The notes: generated by a model from the letters alone, not told the origin. A stretch of 64,000 nucleotides of DNA from Rubrobacter_A sp965214435 (GCA_965214435.1 OZ243960.1:310001-374000); one strand, 5' to 3'. Shown: positions 1 through 8,548, counted from the stretch's first letter. Translations and numbers: made by a program.

Positions 1-706
1 TGCCTCCAACGAACGTCGCCGAAAGCCCGGTCTCTTGGGCGATGTTGATGCCGGTACGGGCCACCACCCACCCGGCCACCCCTATAACGAGAGCGAAGGC
101 CGCGAACCGGACCCACAGCCCGGCCAGGCTGAACCCCGCCGTGTCCCCGTCTTCGGAGTCCTGCTCCTCTTCGTCTTGCGTTTCGGTGGTTACCCTCGGC
201 CCCCACATGGGATTCTCCTGGGTCTCCGAGATTACCCGCAGCCCGAAGATGTAGCCCGCCAGCAGGAGCGGGGTCGCCGGATGTATGCCCCACAGCGTGA
301 CTTCTGGGCCGGCGAACGCCATGAGCGGTATGGCGAGCAGGGCGACCAGCAGCGTTCCCTGGGCCAGGTTCGCGGTAGAAGCCGCCGCGTGCTCCAGGTT
401 GGCCCGGCGGTAGACGGCGTCGGCCACGGCGAGGAATACCGTCTGCGCGGCGATACCGCCCGCCGCGTTGCTTATGGCAAGCTCCGCGCTGCCCGAGTAA
501 GCGGCGGTTACCGAGGTAACAATACCCGATAGGGAGGTGCTGCCCCCCAGGAGCACCGCGCCGACCAGAGCCTCTCCCAACCCGGTGCGGTCCGCCAGGG
601 CGTCCGCCACGCGGGTCAGCCGGGTGCCGGCCACCAGGATCGCGATCGCCGACACCGCGAACAAGACCACCGACAGCGTCAGCGATAGACCACCGAGGTC
701 AGGCAA
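1..706 (-). CDS. Cation exchanger of the CaCA type, partial
   Basis: The gene runs off the left edge; 235 codons are visible. The protein is very hydrophobic, with helices from residue 9, and carries GAVLLGGSTSLSG near residue 49, which resembles the alpha-repeat of Na+/Ca2+ exchangers. A strongly acidic loop (DEEEQDSEDGD) separates two blocks of helices, as in the central cytosolic loop of this superfamily. I chose the TTG at 706 because AAGGAGT lies five bases upstream and the reading frame is open from there. The transported ion is not known, and other ion permeases cannot be excluded without the missing half. Confidence 0.6.
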   Translation of the reverse strand, partial: MPDLGGLSLTLSVVLFAVSAIAILVAGTRLTRVADALADRTGLGEALVGAVLLGGSTSLSGIVTSVTAAYSGSAELAISNAAGGIAAQTVFLAVADAVYRRANLEHAAASTANLAQGTLLVALLAIPLMAFAGPEVTLWGIHPATPLLLAGYIFGLRVISETQENPMWGPRVTTETQDEEEQDSEDGDTAGFSLAGLWVRFAAFALVIGVAGWVVARTGINIAQETGLSATFVGG

Positions 707-888
707 GCAAACTCCTTTTGCTACACGCCGTAACGAACACCGAGAGACTATACCCGGCAAAGCGGAGCCTTGCAGCATCCAACACGGTTACCAGAGGTCT
801 CGATGGGACCCTTCGAGTGTGGATCACCAGCTAAAGCTCTTTAAAATCAGTTACGTGAACTGGTCTTTAGGGTAGCTGTCCGGCGCAG

Positions 889-1560
889 CTACGAAGGCCG
901 AGCGTCGAACGCCACGGCGAGTGTCGGATGCTCGATGAGGTCTTGGTAGATCTCCCCCATCCGCTCTGGCGGGTAAGGCATCCCGTGCTCCAGCCACCAC
1001 CGGATCAGCGCGATGGAAGATACGACGAGGTGGTGGGCCGCAACCTCCGCTGGCACGGCCTTACCCCGACGGGCTTCCTCGTCCGGCGCGTACAGGCGTA
1101 GCGTGTCGCGCGTGCCGATCTCGACCATCCGCCGGACCAGCGCCGTCGAAGCGCCGTCTCCTAATAGCACCCGGCATATCTCGGCGTTTTCCCCCACGTA
1201 CCGGAAAAGAGCCCCCCCGACGGCGACCGGGTTATCCCCGGTCTCACTCTCGCCTTCTCCGGGCTTCAGCAGGCGGAGCAGGTCGTCCAGTACGACCTCC
1301 AGCACGTCCCCGAGCAGGGCGTCCTTGCTCTCGTAGTGGCGGAAGAAGGTAGCGTAACCGACGTCCGCGCGCCCGGTAATGTCCCGGATCGTCACCTCCT
1401 CATAGCCCTTCTCCAGAACCAGCGAGATCATGGCCTGCGCCAACAGCCGCCGCGTGCGCCGCACCCGCCGGTCCCCCACATCCTTCTCCATCTCATGCAC
1501 GGCCCCCACAATATGCCCTCCGTCCAGCACCAATGCCTTCACAATGTTTTTCCTAGTCAT
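889..1560 (-). CDS. TetR/AcrR family transcriptional regulator
   Basis: A 223-residue repressor-type protein. The N-terminal DNA-binding domain (about residues 32-80) shows the family pattern RRLLAQAMISLVLEKGYEEV, then TIRDITGRADVGYATFFRHY with the recognition helix. The C-terminal half is the variable ligand domain. It is divergent from a cytochrome P450 gene 80 bases away, with a palindrome covering the start codon, so autoregulation and control of the P450 are likely. The first 23 residues are longer than usual for the family; ATG 1491 is an alternative start, but neither start has a clear ribosome site. The inducer is unknown. Confidence 0.9.
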   Translation of the reverse strand: MTRKNIVKALVLDGGHIVGAVHEMEKDVGDRRVRRTRRLLAQAMISLVLEKGYEEVTIRDITGRADVGYATFFRHYESKDALLGDVLEVVLDDLLRLLKPGEGESETGDNPVAVGGALFRYVGENAEICRVLLGDGASTALVRRMVEIGTRDTLRLYAPDEEARRGKAVPAEVAAHHLVVSSIALIRWWLEHGMPYPPERMGEIYQDLIEHPTLAVAFDARPS

Positions 1561-1577
1561 GATATAGTGTATATCAT
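1559..1577. promoter_or_regulatory. Palindromic operator between tetR and P450 genes
   Basis: Perfect inverted repeat ATGATATA-GTG-TATATCAT (8-bp arms, 3-bp spacer). It overlaps the first bases of the TetR reading frame and lies just upstream of the rightward -10. Length and symmetry fit a TetR dimer site. A second, weaker dyad, GTAC-ATACT-GTAC, follows at 1581-1593. Confidence 0.7.
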
Positions 1578-1595
1578 AATGTACATACTGTACCG

Positions 1596-1601
1596 TATAA
1601 T
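1596..1601 (+). promoter_or_regulatory. -10 element of the P450 promoter
   Basis: Exact TATAAT 40 bases before the P450 start codon. The -35 position at the usual spacing falls inside or beside the palindrome, so a bound repressor would block the promoter. No good -35 match is visible. Confidence 0.5.
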
Positions 1602-1640
1602 ATCTTCGGGTATAGCGGGTTACTATCAGAGGAGCGACGG

Positions 1641-2876
1641 ATGAGAGAAGTAGGAGCGTCGGGCAAGGGCCGGTGTCCGGTAGATCATAGGACTTTTTCC
1701 CAGCAGAAGACGGCGCGTGTAGCCGAGCCCGTAGAGCCCAAGGCGGTCGAGCGGGATTCCGAAGGTGTATGGCACGTGCGGTCTCACGCCCAGACGCGGG
1801 CGGTCTTGCGAAGCTCGGATACGAAACAGGCGGGATTCAATGCCGAAATGACTGAGAGGACAATGGGGAGAATGAGACTTCCTGTCCTTTATCAGGAGGG
1901 TAAGGAGCACAATGAGCAGCGCAAGCAGACCGCCCGCTTTTTCTCACCCAGGACCGTCAGTGAGAACTACCGGGAGCTCATGGAAGAGTTAGTGAAAAGC
2001 TTGATCCAGGAGTTGCTGCGTAAACAAAGGATGGAGCTCGACGTGCTGAGTTTCAGGCTCGCAGTAAAGGTCGCGGGCAAGGTCGTCGGGCTCACCGACA
2101 GCCGCCTGCCGGGGATGAACCGGCGGTTAGAGTCCTTCTTCGCCAACGATACGACGGAGTTCGGGTGGAGTCCGCGCAAGCTCTTGAGCTTTGCGCGCAG
2201 CCAGACGCAAGTCGCCGCGTTCTTCTATTTGGACGTCAAGCCGGCGATAGAGGCGCGCAAAAAGAGTCCTAAAGAGGATGTGATCTCCCACCTCATCTCC
2301 AAAGGCTATGGAGACGCCGAGATCCTCACAGAATGCCTGACCTACGCCGCGGCGGGCATGGTAACGACCCGCGAGTTCATAAGCGCCGCCGCCTGGCACA
2401 TGCTGGAGCAGCCGACGGTCCGCGAACGCTACCTGGCGGGCGACGAAGAAGAGCGTCACGCGCTGCTCCAGGAGATACTGCGCCTCGAACCCGTCGTCGG
2501 TCACTTATACAGGCGCGCCACCGCCGACGTCCCGCTAGAAAATGGCGGCGGCGAAACCGTCACCATCCCGGCGGGCAGCCTCATAGACCTGCACGTCTAC
2601 GCAGCCAACGCCGACGAGGCGGTGACCGGGGAGTGTCCGCTGATGGTCGTCCCGGGCCGGGAGCTACAGAAAGAGAAGGTCGGACCGGCGGTAATGAGCT
2701 TCGGCGACGGGAGCCATCGCTGTCCGGGGGCCTTTGTCGCTATCCAGGAGTCCGATGTCTTTCTACAGAAGCTACTCGTCCTGGAAGGACTGCGCATCGA
2801 GCGTAAGCCGTCGGTTAGCTGGAACGACCTCGTCGCCGGCTACGAGTTGCGCGGCTTTACCGTAGCCGTCGGGTAG
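1641..2876 (+). CDS. Cytochrome P450
   Basis: A 411-residue soluble bacterial P450. The heme-binding loop FGDGSHRCPG gives the thiolate ligand at Cys361, and the ExxR motif is in EILRLE (about residue 279). The I-helix reads AAAGMVTTREF (residues 235-245): the acid that usually precedes the catalytic Thr is Val here, which may mean altered proton delivery or peroxide-driven chemistry. ATG 1641 has AGAGGAG six bases upstream. No ferredoxin or reductase gene is adjacent. It is transcribed divergently from a TetR gene across a palindromic operator, which suggests induction by a small molecule. The substrate is unknown. Confidence 0.92.
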   Translation: MREVGASGKGRCPVDHRTFSQQKTARVAEPVEPKAVERDSEGVWHVRSHAQTRAVLRSSDTKQAGFNAEMTERTMGRMRLPVLYQEGKEHNEQRKQTARFFSPRTVSENYRELMEELVKSLIQELLRKQRMELDVLSFRLAVKVAGKVVGLTDSRLPGMNRRLESFFANDTTEFGWSPRKLLSFARSQTQVAAFFYLDVKPAIEARKKSPKEDVISHLISKGYGDAEILTECLTYAAAGMVTTREFISAAAWHMLEQPTVRERYLAGDEEERHALLQEILRLEPVVGHLYRRATADVPLENGGGETVTIPAGSLIDLHVYAANADEAVTGECPLMVVPGRELQKEKVGPAVMSFGDGSHRCPGAFVAIQESDVFLQKLLVLEGLRIERKPSVSWNDLVAGYELRGFTVAVG

Positions 2877-2914
2877 TGGCTTTACTCCTACGGCCGACGG
2901 TCTGGAAGCGTGGC

Positions 2915-3180
2915 TCATTTGGCCCGGCCGTCGTTCTTTACGACTTCCAACCGGCGCGCTACCGAGGCGGTGGTCAGCCCGTAGACGGCTACGATGTCGA
3001 GGATAACGAGAAAGGCCAGGGGCGTGAGCGCCTCCGCCCCGGAGATCCCCAGAGATGCGAGCTCCAGCCCGAACACCAAGGCGACGGAGACGGCTACTAT
3101 ACCGCGGGGCGCTATCCAGGATAGGAAAACGCGCCCGCGCCAGGGGAGGTCGGAGCGGAACGGTAAGCTACAATGCCCTG
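2915..3180 (-). pseudogene. Remnant of a CPA1 (NhaP-type) Na+/H+ antiporter, C-terminal end
   Basis: Translating the minus strand up to the TGA at 2915-2917 gives PWRGRVFLSWIAPRGIVAV followed by hydrophobic sequence. The core LSWIAPRGIVA is the conserved late transmembrane motif of CPA1 sodium/proton antiporters. Only about 75 residues of similarity remain; upstream of about 3170 the frame is unlike the family, there is no start codon with a ribosome site, and the AI-2E permease gene begins on the other strand. I read this as the tail of a deleted antiporter gene. Confidence 0.6.
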
Positions 3181-3312
3181 AGTGGTGGGTTCGAGGAATC
3201 GGGGAGGGGTGGTCCGCATGAGCCGGGAACGAGGAGAAGCTATAGTCTCGGGCGCACTTCAGGTCCCCGCCGGGGTGGAAGGTTGCCGGGAGTCGTTGGA
3301 GGAGAGCGGGGC

Positions 3313-4449
3313 GTGAAGCGATTCGTGCGGGGGCTCCGCGAGAAGCAGGGACGGCCGGGTAAGTTGCCGGAGGCCGAGCCGGACGTTACGGTCCACCCGA
3401 CGCCGATTCCTATCTCCAAGCGTGTCCGCGCGGCCTTGATCCTGGCCGCGCTCGGCCTGATCGGGCTGATAGTCTGGTACGTGCCGAGCGTGCTTACGAC
3501 GGTCATCGGCGGCTTCGCCCTCGCCCTCGTGCTTTCTTTCCCGGTGCGCTGGCTCTCGGGTCTCATGCCGCGCGGGCTCGCGATCCTCAGCTCGTTTCTG
3601 CTCCTGTTAGGAATCGTCGTGCTGGCGGTCCTTATCGTCGTGCCGCTGGTCGGCGAGCAGTTCGCCGCGTTCGCCAAAGCCCTGCCCGCCATAGCAAGCT
3701 CCGCCGAACAGCAACTGCGCGACGCGCTGAACTTCTTCCAGCAGCGGGGTCTGCTTCCGAACGACTCCGACGAGGTCGCCTCCAGGGTCCGCGAGGACTT
3801 CACGAACGCCGCGCGGGCAATCGCCGGAAACGTGCTCGGGGGCGCTTTAGGTGTCATCACCGGCACGTTCAGCTTTGCGCTGACGCTCTTCGGGGTGGTC
3901 TTCGTGGGGGCCTACCTCCTCGCCGACGTCCGCCGCTTCAAGGCTTCCTACCTGCGCGCCGCGCCGCACGACTACCGCAGGGACTTCCTTACCCTGTGGG
4001 ACGCCTTCGGCTACTCGCTCTCGAAGTACCTCAGCGGCCTCCTCCTCGTGCTCGCCATACAAGGGGTGGTCTCCGCCGTGGGTCTCGTAATACTCGGCGT
4101 GCCATACGCCCTGATCCTCGGGCTCTGGGTCTCCGTAACGGCCGTCATACCGTACCTGGGGGCCTGGATCGGGTCCATCCCGGCGGTCCTCGTGGCCCTT
4201 ACCATCTCCCCGACGACGGCGCTCCTGACGGCGGTGCTGTTCCTGGCGATCCAGCAGCTAGAAGGCAATTTCCTGACCCCAAAGATCCAGGGCGACACCC
4301 TGCGCGTCCACCCTATCCTGGTCTTTCTCGCCGTCATAATAGGCGGAGGACTGGCCGGTATCGTCGGCGTGATCGTCGCCGTCCCGTCGCTCGCCGTGCT
4401 GCGCGTCCTCTTCGACTTCTTCCGCGTGCGCCTGACAACGAACGGTTGA
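3313..4449 (+). CDS. AI-2E family transporter (PerM/YdbI-type permease)
   Basis: A 378-residue membrane protein with paired N-terminal helices (residues 35-105), a periplasmic-type amphipathic segment (about 105-185) and a C-terminal block of four or five helices. This is the layout of the AI-2E exporter family (DUF20). The C-terminal LEGNFLTPKIQG matches the family motif in which Pro-Lys follows a Glu-Gly. The GTG at 3313 is preferred over longer in-frame starts because GGAGGA lies about nine bases upstream and the upstream sequence does not look like protein. Family members export signalling molecules or act as Na+(Li+)/H+ antiporters; the substrate here is unknown. Confidence 0.85.
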   Translation: MKRFVRGLREKQGRPGKLPEAEPDVTVHPTPIPISKRVRAALILAALGLIGLIVWYVPSVLTTVIGGFALALVLSFPVRWLSGLMPRGLAILSSFLLLLGIVVLAVLIVVPLVGEQFAAFAKALPAIASSAEQQLRDALNFFQQRGLLPNDSDEVASRVREDFTNAARAIAGNVLGGALGVITGTFSFALTLFGVVFVGAYLLADVRRFKASYLRAAPHDYRRDFLTLWDAFGYSLSKYLSGLLLVLAIQGVVSAVGLVILGVPYALILGLWVSVTAVIPYLGAWIGSIPAVLVALTISPTTALLTAVLFLAIQQLEGNFLTPKIQGDTLRVHPILVFLAVIIGGGLAGIVGVIVAVPSLAVLRVLFDFFRVRLTTNG

Positions 4450-4509
4450 CGTGCAACTTGCGGAGGAGCGAGCACGGGAACGTTTTCCGAGAAAGATATT
4501 GGTCCTAAC

Positions 4510-4935
4510 CTAGCCGCCGAATATCTCGAAGCCCAGGGCCGCGGCTCCCGTAAGGACCGTACCCCAGAAGACCAGGCTGACACTCATCCAAAATAAGAGT
4601 TTTCTGACGGGAGCGCCGAGGGCGAGGGCTATAAGGGTACCGAGCGGCGCCCCGGTGAGCATCGGAGCCTGCAAAGCAACACCCAGGGCTCCGTAGCGGT
4701 TCCACATCCGCTCGACGCGCTCGCGGCGCTTGGCGAACCACCCGTGATTATATGCCCACCCCTGCAACCGCTCGCCGGCCACCGCCACGAGCGCCGCCCC
4801 GATGAGCCCGCCGACGGTGGCCGCGGCACCACTCGCAATAGGCGGGAGTCCGGAGGCGAGACCGACGGGTATCCCGAACCAGAGGTCTATAGCGCCGCAG
4901 GCCGCGGCCGAGAGTAGTTTAATCAGCGTCGCCAT
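4510..4935 (-). CDS. Small multidrug export-type membrane protein (COG2426-like)
   Basis: A 141-residue protein with four predicted transmembrane helices. The ending APVRKLLFWMSVSLVFWG resembles putative small multidrug export proteins of the COG2426 type. ATG 4935 has GGAGG six bases upstream, so the in-frame ATG further upstream is not used. A basic loop with RRERVERMWNRYG precedes a Gly/Pro-rich reentrant-like segment (APMLTGAPLG). The export role is only a family label; no substrate can be inferred from the neighbours, which are mostly decayed genes. Confidence 0.6.
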   Translation of the reverse strand: MATLIKLLSAAACGAIDLWFGIPVGLASGLPPIASGAAATVGGLIGAALVAVAGERLQGWAYNHGWFAKRRERVERMWNRYGALGVALQAPMLTGAPLGTLIALALGAPVRKLLFWMSVSLVFWGTVLTGAAALGFEIFGG

Positions 4936-5013
4936 TATTGCCTCCGGGCTCCCGCCCACGGGGGAAACGGGAGTCGGTTGACCGCCCGTGGGTCCTACCG
5001 AACAATAGAGCTG

Positions 5014-5491
5014 TCAACCTTGAAAAAATAGCCAGACGGCCGCTGCCAGACCATACGAGATGATCCCTATCCTGAGCGTCCGGTCTTTTACTTTCCGGGC
5101 CAGTACGGCACCCAGTTGTCCGCCCACGAGTGAGACGGAACCTAAGATGACAACCGCCTGCCAGGCCACCGACGTCAACAGCGCGAAACTGACGGCGGAG
5201 GCGGTGCCGATCACGAGCTGTAGTACGGCTTTGAGGGCGTTTAGCCGCTGCAGCGTGTCTTCGAGGGTCAACCCGAGCACCACCAGCACCGCCACACCAA
5301 CGGCCGCGCTGAAGTAACCGCCGTAGACGGAAGCCGCGGCCTGCCCCAGGTACGTGCTGATGCCCGGGCTCTTCCGGGCCGAACCGCCCGTCCTGCGGCG
5401 GGAGATCTCGGGCTCGACAGCCAGGAGCGCGCAGGCCGCTAGTACCAGGAAAGGCCAGTACACTCCATATTCCGACGTCGAGTCCCAGCAC
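5014..5491 (-). pseudogene. TSUP (TauE/SafE, YfcA-type) permease with internal deletion
   Basis: The start looks intact: GTG at 5491 with AGGAGA upstream, encoding LGLDVGIWSVLAF, which resembles a YfcA-type N-terminus. The following reading frame does not belong to the family. From about 5463, in a different frame, the C-terminal half appears complete: VYGGYFSAAVGV (the second-half signature), LQRLNALKAVLQ and GGQLGAVLARKV. About 100 residues between the two parts, including the N-terminal glycine-rich motif, are missing, and the junction is out of frame. The gene therefore appears inactivated by an internal deletion. Confidence 0.75.
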
Positions 5492-5578
5492 TAATCGTCT
5501 CCTGCTGCAACGGAAGTTTGCTTGACGAGAGCCGCAGGTTCGTAAGCCGTCGCCCCGGTTACCAAGGACCTCGCGAAC

Positions 5579-5890
5579 TCAGTACCCGTTTTTATCCGAC
5601 TTTAATAGCAGAAGGGCGACCTCGCGGGCGGACTTCCAGAGGCTCGGCGCTGCGGCGCACTACGGCGGTCACCCAGGCGCCTTCCAGCAAGATGAGCAGG
5701 CGCTCGGCCAAAGCTTCGGAGTTTTGGAAGCCGGCCGCGGTAACCAGAGCCGAGAGGTGCTCCCGAACCCCGTCCTTGTGCTCCCGGTCACCGCCCATGC
5801 GGGATGGTCGGCATCCGCTATCTCGGCTGCGCGTTGATAAACGCGCACCCTTTATACCCCTCCTCGTCGAACAGGTAATCCCCGTAAGCG
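5579..5890 (-). pseudogene. TetR family regulator, C-terminal part with two frameshifts
   Basis: Three minus-strand frames together give a TetR ligand-binding domain. The first reads DYLFDEEGYKGCAFINAQ, the second AEIADADHPAWAV then REHKDGVREHLSALVTAAG and ALAERLLILLEGAWVTAVV, and the third KSAREVALLLLKSDKNGY to the TGA at 5579-5581. The shifts fall near 5823 and near 5640. The DNA-binding half is missing at about 5890, where a LysR remnant begins on the opposite strand. The ancestral gene may have controlled the neighbouring TSUP permease, which is also broken. Confidence 0.75.
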
Positions 5891-6194
5891 TTCCGGGTCC
5901 GGCACGCGGGTGGTGGCGGAGCGCGCCTTCCGCGAGGCCGGGCTACCGCCACCCGAGCCCGCGCTGGAGCTGGCGAGCACCTCCTCTATAAAGCGGGCGC
6001 TCGCGGCGGGTCACGGCTACGCGCTACTCTCCGGGTACGCCGTCCGGGAAGATCTTTCCCGCGGCGAACTCGTCTCGCCAGAGGTCAGGGGGCTGGACCT
6101 GCGGCGGACCCTGGACCTCGTCCGCCACCACCATCACCCGCCGTCACCGTTGGCGGAGGCATTCCTGGAGACTATACGTTCGTCCCACAGTTAG
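5880..6194 (+). pseudogene. LysR family regulator, C-terminal remnant
   Basis: About 100 residues of the effector-binding domain survive. They begin with GSGTRVVAERAFREAGL, matching the usual EPGSGTR turn of LysR substrate domains, and continue with LASTSSIKRALAAGHGYALL and GLDLRRTLDLV. The helix-turn-helix half is absent and no start codon with a ribosome site precedes it. It abuts the TetR remnant head to head, so a deletion or recombination event probably joined two broken loci here. Confidence 0.75.
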
Positions 6195-6426
6195 GAAGCG
6201 GCCCGTCAGCCGTCGCCTCCGGCGACTCGTCAGATTCTCAGCCTTGTGAGCAACCTCCGGGCGGAAAGCGTTCCCACGGCTGAAGTGCTGAGAGCTTGGA
6301 AACTCAAACGATCCTTTGTAGAGGAAGAAAAAGCTTGAAATTCATTTATATTGTAACCGCTTCGTTATCTGGAGGCGCTACCATCATCTTTGGTCGTATT
6401 GTCGGTATTCTCGTGGGGAGATTTGA

Positions 6427-6975
6427 GTGGGCATCAGAAGGTTGTTGCGGGGGTTAGTCGCCATAGCCCTGGTATCCGGCGGGATAATACTTATCGGCGC
6501 CGGCCTTCTAGGTGGTTTCTTAGGCCCGAACCTGCCGGAGAGTGCACCGGCGGACGGGAGTATGCGGCTGACGGTCCCGAAGATGGACCGCGCTACGGAC
6601 GTACCGGTCTACACCTCGACGGCCGACGACGGCTCGGCGCTCGACGCGGGAGCTCTACACGTCGCGGGTACCGGTTACCCGTGGGAGACGGGGGCCAACG
6701 TCTACATAGCGGGCCACCGGCTCGGGTACGCCGGGACCGGCAGTTTCCTCCTGTTCTATGACCTAAACAAGCTCGAAAACGGCGACCCGGTGATCCTGAC
6801 CGACGCCAACGGAGCAGAGTACAACTACAAGGTATTCAAGGAGTTCGTGACGGACCCGAGTGACACCTCCGTCACCCAGCCGGTCGGCAGCAACATCGTC
6901 AGCCTCCAGACCTGCACCCTGCCGGACTACACAAAGCGTCTCGTGGTGCAGGCGGAGCTAGTTTCGGTGGCCTGA
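6427..6975 (+). CDS. Sortase, class E-like
   Basis: A 182-residue cysteine transpeptidase that would join sorting-signal proteins to the cell wall. An N-terminal membrane anchor (residues 5-34) precedes the sortase domain. The catalytic triad is visible: His97 in YIAGHRLGY, Cys163 in LQTCT and Arg171 in KRLVV. GTG 6427 follows GGGGAG at a good distance. No sorting-signal protein is next to it, so it is probably a housekeeping enzyme. Its core closely resembles the second sortase at 26554-27399, which differs by a long charged spacer. Confidence 0.92.
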   Translation: MGIRRLLRGLVAIALVSGGIILIGAGLLGGFLGPNLPESAPADGSMRLTVPKMDRATDVPVYTSTADDGSALDAGALHVAGTGYPWETGANVYIAGHRLGYAGTGSFLLFYDLNKLENGDPVILTDANGAEYNYKVFKEFVTDPSDTSVTQPVGSNIVSLQTCTLPDYTKRLVVQAELVSVA

Positions 6976-7022
6976 GAGGGTACAATAAAGCCACATAACC
7001 CTACAAACGAGAGGTGGAAAGA

Positions 7023-7265
7023 GTGGCCCTCTACGAGTACAAGTGCGGGCAGTGCGATGAGCGGTACGACCTCATGCGGTCGATGAAGTTTGCCGATGAG
7101 CCGGCGGAGTGTCCGGAGTGCGGATCGGCCGACTCGCGGCGTTTGATCTCTAATTTCTCCGCTGTAACCCCCGGAGCTTCGGCGGGCGCCAGCAACCCCG
7201 TGATGGACCGGCGCATCGCCAGCGGTGGCGGAGGCGGCTGTTGCGGCGGCTCATGCTGCGGCTAG
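7023..7265 (+). CDS. FmdB-type zinc ribbon protein
   Basis: An 80-residue protein starting ALYEYKCGQC, with a second pair ECPECGS: two CxxC knuckles typical of FmdB/CxxC_CxxC_SSSS regulatory proteins. The C-terminus is a Gly/Cys-rich tail (GGGGGCCGGSCCG), which may bind metal. AGAGGTGG precedes the GTG at 7023 and favours it over the GTG at 7014. The function of the family is not established. Confidence 0.85.
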   Translation: MALYEYKCGQCDERYDLMRSMKFADEPAECPECGSADSRRLISNFSAVTPGASAGASNPVMDRRIASGGGGGCCGGSCCG

Positions 7266-7328
7266 AGCTACCGCGCAGACACGCCTAAAGCCCGGTTAGC
7301 CCAAACGCCATAGAACGGTGACTGGATA

Positions 7329-7706
7329 GTGACCGGAGAAGTACCCGCGCTAGTTCTCAAGGGCATCGAGGAGTTCAACCGCCGGGAGTTCTTTGAGTGC
7401 CACGAGTACCTGGAAGACGCCTGGATGGAAGAGCCCGGCCGGGTACGCTTTCTCTACCAGGGCATCCTCCAGGTCGGGGTCGGCTTCTACCACCAGCAGA
7501 ACGGTAACTGGCGCGGGGCGACCAGCCTCCTGCGCAACGGGACCCAGCGTCTAAAAGAATTCGAGCCCGAAACTCTGGGAATAGACGTCGCAAAGCTCGT
7601 CAGAGAGAGTGAGCGTTGTCTAGCAGAGTTGGAGGAGTTAGGTCGAGAGCGGGTACGGGACTTCGACCGGTCGCGGGTGCCAAAAGTAGAGTGGGTCGAG
7701 GAATAA
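7329..7706 (+). CDS. DUF309 domain protein
   Basis: A 125-residue helical protein with the DUF309 signature FFECHEYLEDAW, then FLYQGILQVGVGFYH and GNWRGATSLL. The family is widespread, especially in thermophiles and cyanobacteria, with no proven biochemical role. The conserved His/Glu residues of the first motif could bind a metal. The GTG start lacks a strong ribosome site. The gene stands just before tRNA-Ile on the opposite strand. Confidence 0.85.
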   Translation: MTGEVPALVLKGIEEFNRREFFECHEYLEDAWMEEPGRVRFLYQGILQVGVGFYHQQNGNWRGATSLLRNGTQRLKEFEPETLGIDVAKLVRESERCLAELEELGRERVRDFDRSRVPKVEWVEE

Positions 7707-7710
7707 GTCG

Positions 7711-7784
7711 TGGGCCTGCCTGGACTCGAACCAGGGACCTCCACTTTATCAGAGTGGCGCTCTAACCGCCTGAGCTACAGGCCC
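7711..7784 (-). tRNA. tRNA-Ile (GAT)
   Basis: The minus strand folds as a 74-nt cloverleaf. The acceptor stem GGGCCTG pairs with CAGGCCC with discriminator A, and the D arm is GCTCAGGCGGTTAGAGC. The anticodon stem CCACT/AGTGG encloses loop CTGATAA (anticodon GAT), and the T arm contains GGTTCGAGTCC. CCA is not encoded. Confidence 0.97.
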
Positions 7785-8006
7785 ATTCCGGAGACACCGG
7801 CTTTTCAGAAGTACCGGTGATAACCGCGATAATGTACACCACGCGGGGACTTTCGGCAAGGTATATACGGGCTTCAGGCTTATTCTGGGGAGGGCGTTCA
7901 TTGAAGACCCGGTAATCGGGAAGTAGAATTCTCTGGAGAAAGTTTCGTATGTATAGCTGCGGGGCGCCGGAGCGGGCTCTGCGGTCTTGAGAGGAGCAAA
8001 TAGTTA

Positions 8007-8513
8007 GTGAGCGCCAACGGCTTCACCCGGATGTCCATTTATGGGATAAACCTGGACCTGTTTAGCTCGAGTCCGATCGTCATCCTCAAGGTCGAATCAG
8101 AGAATCGCTACCTGCCGATCTGGATCGGGCAGCAGGAAGCCCGCTCGATCCTGATGAAGATTCAGAACCAGACCTTCAGCCGGCCCCTGACCCACGACCT
8201 GGCCGTTAACCTGGTCTCGGAGCTCGGCGGCACCCTGGACAGCGTAACCGTCACCCAACTGAAAGACTCAACGTTCTTCGCCACCATCGGCGTAGAGATC
8301 GGCGGCCGCACCGTAGAAGTAGACTCCCGGCCCTCCGATGCCATCGCCCTCGCGGTCCGGGCCGGAGCCCAGATCTTCGCCGCCGACGAGGTCATAGAAG
8401 AAGCCGCCGTCGTCTTTGAGGAAGCCATGGAGGACACTCCGGAAGACGAGGTCGTGGATAAATTCAAGGACTGGATGAATCAGATCACCCCGGAGGACTT
8501 CCGGGAGAGATAA
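8007..8513 (+). CDS. Bifunctional nuclease family protein (DUF151)
   Basis: A 168-residue protein with the DUF151 pattern: LPIWIGQQEARSI near residue 35, RPLTHDL near 53, DSRPSDAIALAVR near 108 and an acidic UVR-like helical tail from about 130. Plant relatives have DNase and RNase activity; bacterial function is unsettled. GTG 8007 is preceded by GAGAGGAG. The gene is monocistronic, between tRNA-Ile and the convergent carboxylase operon. Confidence 0.9.
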   Translation: MSANGFTRMSIYGINLDLFSSSPIVILKVESENRYLPIWIGQQEARSILMKIQNQTFSRPLTHDLAVNLVSELGGTLDSVTVTQLKDSTFFATIGVEIGGRTVEVDSRPSDAIALAVRAGAQIFAADEVIEEAAVVFEEAMEDTPEDEVVDKFKDWMNQITPEDFRER

Positions 8514-8548
8514 GACCCCACCAGACCGCTGGACGCCGGGGCCGTCGC

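Noticed and set aside
6206..6225. Short hairpin GTCGCC-TCC-GGCGAC after the LysR remnant
   Set aside because: No T-run follows and the preceding gene is broken, so a terminator call is not supported.
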